Source: Saccharopolyspora rhizosphaerae
GTDB taxonomy: Bacteria > Actinomycetota > Actinomycetes > Mycobacteriales > Pseudonocardiaceae
Direction of reading: 5' to 3'
Length of the DNA: 64,000 bases
Assembly: GCF_003931915.1 (NCBI RefSeq)
Contig: NZ_RSAA01000015.1
Coordinates: forward strand, 372,001 to 436,000
Position numbers and translations under genes: made by a program
Shown here: positions 19,012 to 27,795 of the stretch, in pieces
Layout of the letters: every line of letters begins with the position of its first letter
Position numbering within the stretch: the stretch's first letter is position 1
Notes under the pieces: generated by a model
Databases searched by the model: none
Told to the model about the DNA's origin: nothing
The model's input: the letters and a program-made list of their open reading frames with translations, nothing else

Positions 19012-20262
19012 GTGACCAGCGGCTCAGCGTCGGAGAAGACCACCACGAGCCCAGGAGTCACCGACCTTCCCCGCGAGATCTGGATCCTCGTCGTCGGCAG
19101 CTTCATCGTCGCCGTCGGCATGGGGATCGTCGCCCCCGCGTTACCTGCGTTCGCCACGAGTTTCGACGTCGGCGTGACCGCGGCCGGGTTCATCGTGAGC
19201 GCCTTCGCGATGATGCGGCTGATCTTCGCCCCGCTCAGCGGACGCCTCGTCTCGTTGGCGGGCGAGCGCACGATCTACGTCATCGGCATCACCATCGTCG
19301 GCATCAGCAGCACGGCCTGCGCCTTCGCCGACTCCTACTGGCAGCTGCTGGTCTTCCGCGCGCTCGGTGGCATCGGGTCGACGATGTTCACCGTCTCCGG
19401 CGTGGGTCTGCTGATCCGCTTGTCGCCGCCCCACTTGCGCGGACGCGCCTCGGGGCTGTGGGCGACGAGCTTCCTGCTCGGCAACATCTCCGGACCGATC
19501 GTCGGCGGACTGATGGTCGGCTACTCGCTGCGGCTGCCCTTCGTCACCTACGGCATCGCGCTGTTCCTGGCCGCGTTCCTCGGCTGGCTCCTGCTGCGCA
19601 CGTCGACCCTCGCGGCGCCGCTCGGCGATGACGCGACCCCGGCGATGCCGCTGACCGAAGCTCTCCGCACGCGCGCCTACCTCGCCTCGCTGCTGTCCAA
19701 CTTCGGCACCGGCTGGGCGGTCTTCGGCGTCCGCATCGCCCTGGTCCCGCTGTTCGTGGTCGAGGCGCTCAAGGCCCCGCAGTCGATGTCCGGCATCGCG
19801 CTGTCGGTGTTCGCCGCCGGCAACGCCGGAGCGCTGATGCTGTCCGGGCGGATGGCCGACCGGCACGGCCGCAAGCCGATGGTGCTGATCGGCCTGGTCG
19901 TCATGGGAGCGGCGACCGCGTCGCTGGGCTTCACCACCTCGGTTCCGTTCTTCCTGGCGGCGTCGCTGGTCGCCGGCATGGGGGCGGGTGTGCTCAACCC
20001 GGCGCAGAACGCGGCCGTCGCCGACATCATCGGCGGCAACCGGCGCGGCGGCACCGTGCTGGCGACGTTCCAGCAGGCCGCCGACCTCGGCGCGATCCTC
20101 GGTCCGCTGATCGCGGGCGCGCTCGCCGACACCGTCTCCTACCAGGCGGCGTTCCTGGTCACCGGCGCCACGGCGGCCCTCGGCCTGCTCGCGTGGGTCG
20201 GCGCTCGGGAGACCCGGCCGCGTCCGGAGACCGAGACGGAGCCGCTGCGCGCCGCCGCCTGA
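19012..20262 (+). CDS. Major facilitator superfamily exporter
   Basis: 416 residues with twelve predicted helices. MFS motif A-like sequence 'GRLVSLAGERTIYVIGI' follows helix 2 and the second-half copy is 'GRMADRHGRKPMVLIGL'; the motif C-like 'LGNISGPIVGGLMVG' in helix 5 points to a drug/H+ antiporter. The substrate is unknown. GTG 19012 follows GGGGAGGAAG. Codon 44 is TTA (19141-19143), very rare in this GC-rich sequence; in Streptomyces TTA codons tie translation to the bldA tRNA, and whether that applies here is unknown. Confidence 0.88.
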   Translation: MTSGSASEKTTTSPGVTDLPREIWILVVGSFIVAVGMGIVAPALPAFATSFDVGVTAAGFIVSAFAMMRLIFAPLSGRLVSLAGERTIYVIGITIVGISSTACAFADSYWQLLVFRALGGIGSTMFTVSGVGLLIRLSPPHLRGRASGLWATSFLLGNISGPIVGGLMVGYSLRLPFVTYGIALFLAAFLGWLLLRTSTLAAPLGDDATPAMPLTEALRTRAYLASLLSNFGTGWAVFGVRIALVPLFVVEALKAPQSMSGIALSVFAAGNAGALMLSGRMADRHGRKPMVLIGLVVMGAATASLGFTTSVPFFLAASLVAGMGAGVLNPAQNAAVADIIGGNRRGGTVLATFQQAADLGAILGPLIAGALADTVSYQAAFLVTGATAALGLLAWVGARETRPRPETETEPLRAAA

Positions 20263-20344
20263 GGTGTTGATCCTCGCCCCGCGGGTACTCGTGAGGGGAC
20301 GCCGCAGGCGTTGCGGTTGCCCCTGTCCGATGCGGGAGGACGAC

Positions 20345-20581
20345 ATGAACACCACCGGTATTCCGGGGCACGAGTTGACCGAGGACGTGCTGTTGCAGGA
20401 ACTCCGCCACCTGCACGAGACGCGCCACGAGACGTTCCTCCACGGCTCACCGGACGCGCTGCGGGAGCACACCGCGCGCACGTTCGAGCTCGAGCAGGAG
20501 TACCTGCGCCGCCATCCGGAGCGCCAGGTCGATCCCCGTCGCACGCGCGAAGGTGCCCGAGGGGAGCCGCAAGATGCCTAG
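20345..20581 (+). CDS. DUF6158 small protein
   Basis: 78 residues of the actinobacterial DUF6158 type: 'LRHLHETRHETFLHGSPDAL' then 'HTARTFELEQEYLRRHPERQ' and a basic end 'VDPRRTREGARG'. Highly charged and helical, soluble, function unknown. The ATG at 20345 follows GGGAGGA. The last eight bases overlap the start of the NDH-2 gene, so the two are probably translationally coupled. Confidence 0.85.
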   Translation: MNTTGIPGHELTEDVLLQELRHLHETRHETFLHGSPDALREHTARTFELEQEYLRRHPERQVDPRRTREGARGEPQDA

Positions 20582-21917
20582 ACCACGCGTGGTGATCATC
20601 GGAGGCGGACACGTCGGTCTCACCTTGGCGTTGCGCTTGCAGAAGAAGCTCGACCCGAGTGAGGCGAGGGTGACCGTCATCGACACCCAGCCGCACATGA
20701 CCTACCAACCGTTCCTGCCGGAGGCCGCCGCCGGCTCGCTGGAACCGCGCCACGTGGTGGTGCCGCTGCGCGAGGCGCTGCGCCGCTGCGAGGTGCTGAC
20801 GGCGCAGGTCAGCAAGATCGACCACGCCAACCAGTGCCTGACGGCGACGCTGGGCGACGGCAAGGTCGAGCAGCTCGAGTACGACATCCTGGTCCCCGTG
20901 CCGGGCTCGATCTCCCGCGCGCTGCCGATCCCCGGTCTGGCCGAGCAGGGCGTGGGCTTCAAGACCATCGGCGAAGCGATCTACCTGCGCAACCACGTCC
21001 TGTCCAGGTTGGACATCGCGGCCAGCACGGAGGACGAACGGCTGCGCCGCAGGCTGCTCACGTTCCTGTTCATCGGTGGCGGTTACGCCGGGATCGAAGC
21101 CTTGGCCGAGCTGCAGAGCATGGCCCGCTACGCGATCCGCAGCTACCCGCAGCTCTCCGAGCACGACATGCGCTGGGTGCTGGTGGAGGCGATGGGTCGC
21201 ATCATGCCCGAGGTCAGCCCGCCGATGGGCGAGTACACCAAGCGCGTGCTGGAAGACCTCGGCATCGAGGTCAAGCTCAACACCACCGCGAAGTCCGTTG
21301 TGGACGGACACGCGGTGCTCTCCGACGGCGACGAGTTCGACACGGACACGCTCGTGTGGACCGCCGGCGTCAAGCCGCACCCGATGCTGGAGGAGAGCGA
21401 CCTGCCCCGCGACGACAAGGGACGAGTGGACTGCACGACTCAACTGCAGGTCAAGGGCACCGACAACGTCTTCTCGGCGGGTGACTGCGCCGCGGTGCGG
21501 GACCTCACCAGCGACGACCCGGAAGCGTTGACGAGCCCGTCGGCGCAGCACGCCGTGCGCCAGGCGAAGCTGCTGGCGGACAACATCGTCGCCCAGCTGC
21601 GCGGTGAGCCGCTGAAGGAGTACCGGCACAAGCACGCCGGATCGGTTGCGGGCCTCGGTCTGTTCCGGGGCGCTGCGGAGGTCTACGGGATCAAGCTCAA
21701 GGGCCTGCCCGCGTGGCTGCTGCACCGCGCGTACCACCTGATGAAGATGCCGACGGTCTCCCGCAAGGCCCGCATCCTCGGAGACTGGCTCCTGGAACTC
21801 CCGTTCCGCCGCCAGGTGGTCGCGCTCGGCGAGCTCCACGACCCGAGAGCGGAGTTCGTCAAGGCCGCCAACACCAGGGGCCTGCCGAAGCCCCACGGGA
21901 CGACGGCAGCAGGCTGA
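20574..21917 (+). CDS. ndh: Type II NADH dehydrogenase (NDH-2)
   Basis: 447 residues. Single-subunit, non-proton-pumping enzyme that passes electrons from NADH through FAD to quinone at the inner face of the membrane. The FAD-binding Rossmann fold opens the protein ('VVIIGGGHVGLTLALRLQKK'), the NADH-binding fold is 'FLFIGGGYAGIEALAELQSM' near 170, and the FAD-binding 'VFSAGDCAAV' is near 300. The C-terminal amphipathic helices ('LPAWLLHRAYHLMKMP') provide membrane attachment. ATG 20574 follows GGGGAG and overlaps the upstream DUF6158 gene. Confidence 0.88.
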   Translation: MPRPRVVIIGGGHVGLTLALRLQKKLDPSEARVTVIDTQPHMTYQPFLPEAAAGSLEPRHVVVPLREALRRCEVLTAQVSKIDHANQCLTATLGDGKVEQLEYDILVPVPGSISRALPIPGLAEQGVGFKTIGEAIYLRNHVLSRLDIAASTEDERLRRRLLTFLFIGGGYAGIEALAELQSMARYAIRSYPQLSEHDMRWVLVEAMGRIMPEVSPPMGEYTKRVLEDLGIEVKLNTTAKSVVDGHAVLSDGDEFDTDTLVWTAGVKPHPMLEESDLPRDDKGRVDCTTQLQVKGTDNVFSAGDCAAVRDLTSDDPEALTSPSAQHAVRQAKLLADNIVAQLRGEPLKEYRHKHAGSVAGLGLFRGAAEVYGIKLKGLPAWLLHRAYHLMKMPTVSRKARILGDWLLELPFRRQVVALGELHDPRAEFVKAANTRGLPKPHGTTAAG

Positions 21918-21926
21918 TCGCAGTGA

Positions 21927-21963
21927 CCGTCCTCACGGGGTCTCGACGACTCCGTGAGGACGG
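21927..21963 (+). terminator. Terminator after ndh
   Basis: Perfect 12-bp stem: CCGTCCTCACGG (21927-21938) and CCGTGAGGACGG (21952-21963), loop of 13 bases, ten bases after the stop codon. Confidence 0.8.
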
Positions 21964-22070
21964 GTACCGTGGGCCCCGGGCTGCGGCACCATCACCGCAG
22001 GTCAACAGCCATGCCCGCCCACTCGGTGCGGTGAGGGGACCCCCCTGGGAACGCCCCCGAACGGCTGTTG

Positions 22071-22076
22071 TAATCT
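22071..22076 (+). promoter_or_regulatory. Possible -10 element of the tRNA-Ala promoter
   Basis: TAATCT matches the TAnnnT consensus in a sharply AT-richer patch, about 60 bases upstream of the tRNA. The -35 is not obvious. Confidence 0.4.
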
Positions 22077-22136
22077 AGTGGCACACGAGATGAGCGGGAC
22101 GGAAGAACGAACCGAACACCTCGGAGAACAGAACAA

Positions 22137-22211
<75 letters not shown>

Positions 22212-22218
22212 CCAGTGA

Positions 22219-22250
22219 CCAGGGCCGATGCTTCCGAGCATCGGCCCTGG
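22219..22250 (+). terminator. Strong terminator after tRNA-Ala
   Basis: Perfect 14-bp stem (CCAGGGCCGATGCT at 22219-22232 with its complement at 22237-22250), four-base loop TCCG, followed by a T-rich tail TTCGTGTTTG. Confidence 0.92.
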
Positions 22251-22384
22251 TTCGTGTTTGCCTGTCTCTCTGCCTGTCCCACGACGATCGTCCCCGCCTG
22301 CGGCTCTGCTTTGGGCTGAGCAGCGGTCTGAGGCACACTCTGCGCACTACCGGTGGGCCTGGCAGTCGAGAGGGGACGTGCACG

Positions 22385-22732
22385 ATGTCGGATCACGACG
22401 CGTACATCGCAGAGGCTCCCGTGGACCTCCGACCACTTCTGGAACAGGTGCGCGCGCAGCTATCCGCTGCCCTTCCGGACGCGGAGGAAGTCGTGAAGTA
22501 CAACATGCCCGGCTTCCAGGTGGGCGGGTCCATCGTCGCCGGTTACGGCGCGTTCAGTCGACAATGCGGTCTCTACCTGTCGAAAGGTGCCATCACGGCG
22601 CTCGCTGACGACATCGCCGACGCCGGGCTCAAGGCGAGCAAGACCGGCGTCACCTTCTCGGCACGCAAGCCCATTCCGGACGACCTCCTCCGGCGACTGG
22701 CCGCGGCGTCCCGGAAGGACCTCGGATTGTGA
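22385..22732 (+). CDS. DUF1801 (YdhG-like) protein
   Basis: 115 residues of the DUF1801 family, a small alpha/beta fold: 'DAYIAEAPVDLRPLLEQVRA' opens the domain, 'EEVVKYNMPGFQVGGSIVAG' is the family core, and 'RQCGLYLSKGAITALADDIA' follows. Related to the iron-chaperone-like Fra/YdhG group, but no function is established. ATG 22385 has GAGGGG about ten bases upstream. Isolated gene after the tRNA terminator. Confidence 0.82.
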   Translation: MSDHDAYIAEAPVDLRPLLEQVRAQLSAALPDAEEVVKYNMPGFQVGGSIVAGYGAFSRQCGLYLSKGAITALADDIADAGLKASKTGVTFSARKPIPDDLLRRLAAASRKDLGL

Positions 22733-23187
22733 GTGCGGTGGTTGTCTTCCAGGAGGTGGAGGTAGCAGAAGTGGTGGCTTGACGAATCGTCTAGCGGTTC
22801 AGGTGCGGTGTGGTCAGGTCGAACCGGCCGCAACGCTTCCAGGGCTTCGGCCTTCCGCAATCCCCCACGTGCAGGGCACCTTCCGGGTCACCGGCCGAGG
22901 TGGACGCGGTGTCGGTCGCGGCTTGGCGTTCTACGATGCCTCAAGTCGGGGCGGGAACGACGTGGTCCCCGAACGGCACCGTGCTGGGGTCCTCGCCGTC
23001 GACGTCACTGCCGCGGTCAGGCGGTGCGCTCCCTGCGAACTGGTCTTCGACAACGACAAGTCCAGCCACGTGCACCCGGCTGGTGGCCCGCCGCCACGCC
23101 AGGTGCCGAGCGGTAGCCGCGGTGAGGGTCACGGGCCTGGCTGGCTGCACCTGGTCGAGGTGGGCCGGCGGTTGAGCGGGGGTGGCG
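22733..23187. other. Non-coding stretch without a recognised gene
   Basis: About 455 bases between the DUF1801 and antiporter genes. Several open frames cross it on both strands with Ser/Arg/Pro-rich translations and poor codon bias, none with a start and ribosome binding site. A minus-strand segment near 23080-22980 ('VHVAGLVVVEDQFAGSA') looks more protein-like, but I cannot relate it to a family; it may be a decayed gene. Confidence 0.35.
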
Positions 23188-24393
23188 ATGCCGGACTTCG
23201 GGAACCTCCTGGTGCTGACGGTCATCGCCTTGCTGGCGCCCTTGTTGCTCGGGCTGGCACCGCGATTGCGCACTCCGTCTGTGGTCCTGGAGATCGTGGC
23301 TGGGGTCGTCGTGGGGCCATCAGTGCTCGGTCTGGTGACCATGGACCAGGCGGTGCAGGTCGTGTCACTGCTGGGGCTGGCGTTCCTCCTGTTCCTCGCG
23401 GGGCTGGAGGTCGACCTCCACCGCCTGCGCGGATCGCTGCTGCGGGTGGCCTCGATCGGCTACGTGGTGAGCTTGGCGATCGGTGTGGCGGCGGGTTCCT
23501 CCTTCGGCGCGGCGGGCTGGGTGCGTGACCCGATGCTGATCGCGGTGGCGTTGTCCGCGACGTCGCTCGGTCTGGTCGTCCCCGTCCTCAAGGACGCCGG
23601 GCGTGCAGAACACGCGATGGGACAAACGACGATCACAGCGTCGTCGGTGGCCGACTTCGCCGCGGTGGTCCTGCTGTCGCTGCTCTTCTCCGTCTCGGGC
23701 GGCACCGTCGGAGGCCGACTCGTCTCGCTGCTCGTCTTCGTCGCCTTCGTGGTCGTCACCGGGATCGCGGTGACGCTCGCAGGGCGCTCGATGCGCATGG
23801 GGGATCTTCTCCTGCGGTTGCAGGACACCACCGCGGAGATTCGGGTGCGTGCGGCGGTCGTGCTGCTGGTGGCTTTCGTCGTGCTCGCCGAGGGATTCGG
23901 TCTCGAAAGCATCCTGGGCGCGTTCCTGGCCGGCGCGGTCGTGAGCTTCGTCGATCGTGATTCGGTCACCCATCCGCACTTCCGGACGAAGCTGGAGGCG
24001 ATCGGGTACGGCTTCCTGATCCCGGTGTTCTTCGTCGCCAGCGGAGTGCAGCTCGACCTCGGGGGGTTGATCGCGACTCCGTCAGCGTGGCTGCGAGTGC
24101 CGCTGTTCCTCGTCGCGCTGCTCCTCGTGCGCGGGCTTCCCGCACTGCTCTACCAGCGCTCGCTCGGCACACGCTCCTCCGTCGCGGCCGGGCTGCTGCA
24201 GGCGACGTCGCTGCCGTTCTTGGTCGCCGCAACGCAGATCGGTGTCGCGCTCGGCCTGATGGCTCCGGAGACGGAGGCGGCGTTGATCTGCGCGGGTCTC
24301 CTGTCGGTACTCCTGTTCCCGACGGCCGCGCTCGCCTTGCTGCGCAAGCCGGCACCGGGAGATCCCCGCGGAGACGCGGCCGAGGCCACGTAG
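23188..24393 (+). CDS. CPA2-family cation/proton antiporter (KefB/NhaS-like)
   Basis: 401 residues with about twelve helices and no cytoplasmic RCK domain. Family features: 'RLRTPSVVLEIVAGVVVGPS' in helix 1-2, 'GLAFLLFLAGLEVDLHRLRG' in helix 3, 'ALSATSLGLVVPVLKDAGRA' in the unwound helix region and 'FFVASGVQLDLGGL' near the end. Expected to exchange Na+ or K+ for H+. GTG 23182 and ATG 23188 are both possible; ATG is favoured because GGGGG lies about six bases upstream. No operon partner. Confidence 0.85.
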   Translation: MPDFGNLLVLTVIALLAPLLLGLAPRLRTPSVVLEIVAGVVVGPSVLGLVTMDQAVQVVSLLGLAFLLFLAGLEVDLHRLRGSLLRVASIGYVVSLAIGVAAGSSFGAAGWVRDPMLIAVALSATSLGLVVPVLKDAGRAEHAMGQTTITASSVADFAAVVLLSLLFSVSGGTVGGRLVSLLVFVAFVVVTGIAVTLAGRSMRMGDLLLRLQDTTAEIRVRAAVVLLVAFVVLAEGFGLESILGAFLAGAVVSFVDRDSVTHPHFRTKLEAIGYGFLIPVFFVASGVQLDLGGLIATPSAWLRVPLFLVALLLVRGLPALLYQRSLGTRSSVAAGLLQATSLPFLVAATQIGVALGLMAPETEAALICAGLLSVLLFPTAALALLRKPAPGDPRGDAAEAT

Positions 24394-24665
24394 CGGAGGA
24401 ACCCCAGTGCCGCGTCACACCACTTCGGCGCGAACGACAACGCGGGACGATCCGATGCGGACGCTGCATCCGCCCAGGGGACCCCCACAGCGGTGCGCTG
24501 GTCTGCGGTTGTGCAGGTCAGGTTGAAGAATCGCCGTGGATGAAGTCGACGCCCCTTCGGGCTTGTGAGTCGAGCGACGGTGCAGGAGGCCTCGATGCGA
24601 ACCGCCGGTCAGGCTGAAGCCCATGTCGTCTCCGAGCACGGTCGGCGCGGTCGTCGGAGCAACTC

Positions 24666-25388
24666 ATGACCGGCGTGCTCGAGCCGCCGCGGTTCGACGG
24701 TCTGCGCGCCGTGTACGTCAACTGCACGCTCAAGCGCGGACCGGAACGCAGCCACACCGGAGGGCTCATCGACCGCAGCGCCGCGATCATGCGTGCACGC
24801 GGCGTGGAGGTCGATCAGATCCGGGCGATCGATCACGAGATCGCCACAGGCGTGTGGCCGGACATGACCGAGCACGGTGGGGACCGCGACGAGTGGCCGC
24901 AGCTGTTCGACCGCATCCTCGCGGCCAACATCCTCGTGCTGGCAGGCCCGATCTGGCTCGGTGACAACAGTTCGGTGCTCAAGCGGGTCATCGAACGCCT
25001 CTACGGCTGTTCGCACCTGCTCAACGACGAAGGCCAGTACGCCTACTACGGCCGCGTCGGCGGGTGTCTGATCACCGGCAACGAGGACGGCGTCAAGCAC
25101 TGCGCCATGAACGTGCTCTACAGCCTGCAACACCTCGGCTACACGGTCCCACCGCAGGCTGACGCCGGTTGGATCGGCACGGTAGGCCCGGGACCGAGCT
25201 ACCTCGACGAAGGCTCCGGCGGACCCGAGAACGACTTCACCAACCGCAACACGACGTTCATGACCTACAACCTGATGCACCTCGCCGCGATGCTCGACCG
25301 AGCCGGCGGTGTGCCTGCTTACGGCAACCAGCGCTCCGAATGGGACGCCGGTTGTCACCGAGGGTTCGACAACCCCGACTACCGCTGA
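24666..25388 (+). CDS. NADPH-dependent FMN reductase / flavodoxin-fold protein
   Basis: 240 residues. The N-terminal strand and phosphate loop 'AVYVNCTLKRGPERSHTGGL' is that of NADPH-dependent FMN reductases, and 'ILVLAGPIWLGDNSSVLKRV' is the flavin-contacting second loop, followed by 'GGCLITGNEDGVKHCAMNVL'. Likely a soluble flavoprotein reductase of unknown electron acceptor. ATG 24666 lies 272 bases after the antiporter gene in a stretch without other genes. The 296 bases after it hold no recognised gene. Confidence 0.85.
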   Translation: MTGVLEPPRFDGLRAVYVNCTLKRGPERSHTGGLIDRSAAIMRARGVEVDQIRAIDHEIATGVWPDMTEHGGDRDEWPQLFDRILAANILVLAGPIWLGDNSSVLKRVIERLYGCSHLLNDEGQYAYYGRVGGCLITGNEDGVKHCAMNVLYSLQHLGYTVPPQADAGWIGTVGPGPSYLDEGSGGPENDFTNRNTTFMTYNLMHLAAMLDRAGGVPAYGNQRSEWDAGCHRGFDNPDYR

Positions 25389-25684
25389 CGACCGGAGGTG
25401 CTCTGGTCGACGCCGGGACGTCTTCGCAGGACGGGGAGCATTGTCTGAGCCCTGTCAGCCACACAGCAGCGAGCGCTGTTCGGCTCGGTCGCCAGGACCT
25501 GCCCGACCGGGATGAGTACCAGTAGACCGGGGTTCAGCCCGATGAGCCCAGCACGAACTCTGTTCAGCGTTCGGGCCCGAACTTCCGCCGGACGAGCAGG
25601 GAAGTGCCGCCCCACACGTGGTGGGCGTGGTCGCCACGCTGCTCGCGATCACGGACATCGACTAGTCGCTTGCCCGCGTCGGAG

Positions 25685-26329
25685 TCACGCCTGCGCCGGG
25701 TGGGTCAGGGCGTGGAGGGCTTCTTCGACGCAGGCGGACCAGGGGCGGTCGAGTTCGGTCACTCCGGAGTCGCCGACGAAGGCGCTGGAGATCACGACGT
25801 CCGGGTTGAGCTCAGCCAGGGTCGCGAGGGTGGTGGCCAGCGCGTCGCGGTCGCTGTGGCCTGGGATGTGACCGGCGAACCACGTGCCGTCCTCGCCGCG
25901 GACGATGGTGTCCCCGGTGAACAGGTAGGTCTTGCCGTCCGTGCCCGGAGCCAGGAAGCAAGCGCTGCCCGGCGTGTGGCCGGGAGTGGGGATCACCTCG
26001 AAACCGGGCGGTTCGGTCCCGCGCCGGTCGAAGGTGCCGTCCACCTCGCAGGTCTCGGCGACGACCCGAGCCTCGACGGCGGTGGCGTGCAGCGTCGAGC
26101 CGAACCGCTGCTTGATGGTGCGCAGCGACGGGGCGATCTCGTCCCGGTGACTGAGGTAGTGGCGCTCGACGCCGCCGAGCGCGGCGATCTCGTCGAGCTC
26201 CGACTCCAGCGTGGTGTTGTAGAACAGCACGTTCCCGCCGGGAGGTGTCCAGAGGTAGGCGCGCGTGCTCAAGCCAGGGGCGGGGTGCTCGACTTCGGTT
26301 TCCCAGAGATCGGGTCGGATCTTCTTCAT
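25685..26329 (-). CDS. Metallo-beta-lactamase-fold hydrolase
   Basis: 214 residues. The fold is recognisable from 'SHRDEIAPSLRTIKQRFGS' (where HxHxDH is normally found), 'EVIPTPGHTPGSACFL' near 115 and 'TYLFTGDTIVRGEDGTWFAG' near 135, with a final 'VVISSAFVGDSG'. The usual first motif is degenerate ('LSHRDE'), so only part of the dinuclear metal site is conserved and activity may differ from classic members. The second ATG (26329) is preferred because GGAGG lies five bases upstream. Its promoter has a MerR-type layout (26360-26390). Confidence 0.8.
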   Translation of the reverse strand: MKKIRPDLWETEVEHPAPGLSTRAYLWTPPGGNVLFYNTTLESELDEIAALGGVERHYLSHRDEIAPSLRTIKQRFGSTLHATAVEARVVAETCEVDGTFDRRGTEPPGFEVIPTPGHTPGSACFLAPGTDGKTYLFTGDTIVRGEDGTWFAGHIPGHSDRDALATTLATLAELNPDVVISSAFVGDSGVTELDRPWSACVEEALHALTHPAQA

Positions 26330-26359
26330 CATCGCCTCCAGTCATCCGTGCTGGGAACG

Positions 26360-26390
26360 AGGCTAGGAGTTCGAGTTGACTCGAAGTCAA
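26360..26390 (-). promoter_or_regulatory. MerR-type promoter with operator in a 19-bp spacer
   Basis: Reading the minus strand: -35 TTGACT (26390-26385), a 19-base spacer and -10 TAGCCT (26365-26360). Seven-base arms TTCGAGT and ACTCGAA with a two-base centre span the end of the -35 and most of the spacer. The long spacer with a central dyad is the hallmark of promoters activated by MerR-family proteins through DNA untwisting. The ATG of the hydrolase follows 30 bases after the -10. No merR-type gene is adjacent. Confidence 0.7.
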
Positions 26391-26645
26391 ACGCGAACTC
26401 GTCCTCGCGGCTCGCCGTGGGACACGACCTGCTCGAACGCGCTTTCGGGCTGTGCGTGGAGCGTGGTGCTCGGTGCCTGATGAGGTCTTCCAAGGCCCTC
26501 GACCGTCCTCCGCTCCGACGCGTTGACCTCCACGGATGCCGTCCCCGTCGCCGACTCCGGTGAGGCCTGGTCGGGGGAGGCGTAGCGCGAGGGAAAAGCG
26601 GGTAGATCCCTGGCGAGCATTGTCAGCGATGAGGAGTGGAGTGTT
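26391..26645. other. Intergenic region between divergent genes
   Basis: About 255 bases upstream of the MerR-type promoter and of the DUF2795 gene. Nothing coding is recognised; it presumably holds the DUF2795 promoter. Confidence 0.35.
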
Positions 26646-26873
26646 ATGACCAAGCGCGATGAGTTGAGGGTGGACAAGGCGCTGCAGGGGCTTGACTTCC
26701 CCGCTGACCGCGACCAGATCATCGACTTCGCCACCGACCGCGGAGCCGATGCCGAGACCCTCGCCGCACTCCGGTCGCTGCCCGCCACTCAGTTCGCCAA
26801 CAAGGACGACGTCGTGCAAGCGGTTCCTCAGGAACCCGAGGGCGATGCCCCGGGTGGCACCGCGCGTGGCTGA
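26646..26873 (+). CDS. DUF2795 small protein
   Basis: 75 residues matching DUF2795: 'VDKALQGLDFPADRDQIIDF' then 'ATDRGADAETLAALRSLPAT' and 'QFANKDDVVQAV'. A small helical actinobacterial family of unknown function, often stress-associated by gene context. ATG 26646 follows GGAGTGGAG. Ends 39 bases before the VanX-like lipoprotein gene and may be cotranscribed with it. Confidence 0.85.
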   Translation: MTKRDELRVDKALQGLDFPADRDQIIDFATDRGADAETLAALRSLPATQFANKDDVVQAVPQEPEGDAPGGTARG

Positions 26874-26912
26874 CCTCGCGCGAACCGACCGCCCCGCACA
26901 GCCGAGGCGGTC

Positions 26913-27782
26913 ATGACCGGCGCGGTCCGCGGAGTGATCTGCGCCGTGCTGGTGCTGGTGGCGGCGGGGTGCGGGACGGCCGCACCGCCCGCGCCCCCGC
27001 CGCCTGCCCAGCCGCCCGCACCACCGCCGAGCGTGCCTGCGCCGAGTCCCGCTCCGCCGCCCGCACCCACGTCCGAGGTGAAGAAGGCTCCGGAAGGTTT
27101 CGTGCGGTTGCGGGACGTCGATTCCTCGATCCTCGAGGAGGTGCGGTACGCGACGCCGCACAACTTCACCGGAGACCCGGTCCCCGGCTACGACGAACCG
27201 ATGTGCGTGCTGACACGGCCGCTGGCCGAGGCGCTGCACGAGGCGCAGCAGCGGTTCCTCCGCCAGGGCTACACGCTCAAGGTCTACGACTGCTACCGGC
27301 CGCAGCAGGCCGACGACCGCTTCGTCGAGTGGGCGCAGGACCTCGACGACCAGCGGATGAAGGCGGAGTTCTACCCGGACTTCGACAAGTCCCAGCTGTA
27401 CTCCGCCGGCTACATCGCGGAGAACTCCGGGCACAGCCGGGGCAGCTCGGTCGACCTCACCTTGGTGCGGCTGCCGGCTCCGCCGCAGCGCGCCTACGTG
27501 CCGGGCGAACCGCTGGTGCCCTGCACCGAGCCGGCCGGGAAGCGGTTCTCGGACAACAGCGTCGACATGGGCACCGGTTTCGACTGCTTCGACGCCCTCG
27601 CGCACACCGACGATCCGCAGGTGCCCGGCGACGTCCGCGCCCATCGCGACGTGCTGCGCGACGGGCTCTCCGCGGTGGGCCTGCGGAACTACCCGGGCGA
27701 GTGGTGGCACTTCAGCCTCCGGCAAGAGCCCTACCCGAACGGGTACTTCGACTTCCCCGTGAACAGCGCGGCTTTCCGCTGA
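26913..27782 (+). CDS. VanX-like D-Ala-D-Ala dipeptidase, lipoprotein (peptidase family M15D)
   Basis: 289 residues. A lipoprotein signal peptide ends in lipobox 'LVAAGC' (Cys20), followed by a Pro-rich wall-spanning linker (about 21-55). The catalytic domain has the zinc ligands 'SGHSRGSSVDLT' (His and Asp, near 171-182) and the catalytic Glu with third ligand in 'PGEWWHFS' near 261, exactly the M15D pattern. Acts outside the membrane on D-Ala-D-Ala or peptidoglycan-derived dipeptides. VanX proper confers glycopeptide resistance only with vanH and vanA, which are absent here, so cell-wall recycling or remodelling is likelier. Confidence 0.9.
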   Translation: MTGAVRGVICAVLVLVAAGCGTAAPPAPPPPAQPPAPPPSVPAPSPAPPPAPTSEVKKAPEGFVRLRDVDSSILEEVRYATPHNFTGDPVPGYDEPMCVLTRPLAEALHEAQQRFLRQGYTLKVYDCYRPQQADDRFVEWAQDLDDQRMKAEFYPDFDKSQLYSAGYIAENSGHSRGSSVDLTLVRLPAPPQRAYVPGEPLVPCTEPAGKRFSDNSVDMGTGFDCFDALAHTDDPQVPGDVRAHRDVLRDGLSAVGLRNYPGEWWHFSLRQEPYPNGYFDFPVNSAAFR

Positions 27783-27795
27783 GAAGATTGGGCGC

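Noticed and set aside
22733-23187. A transposase remnant in the gap before the CPA2 antiporter
   Set aside because: No inverted terminal repeats, target duplications or recognisable transposase motif.
26913-27782. Reading the VanX-like gene as part of a vancomycin resistance cluster
   Set aside because: No vanH, vanA or vanR/S genes nearby; the protein is a lipoprotein with a wall-spanning linker, unlike cytosolic VanX.
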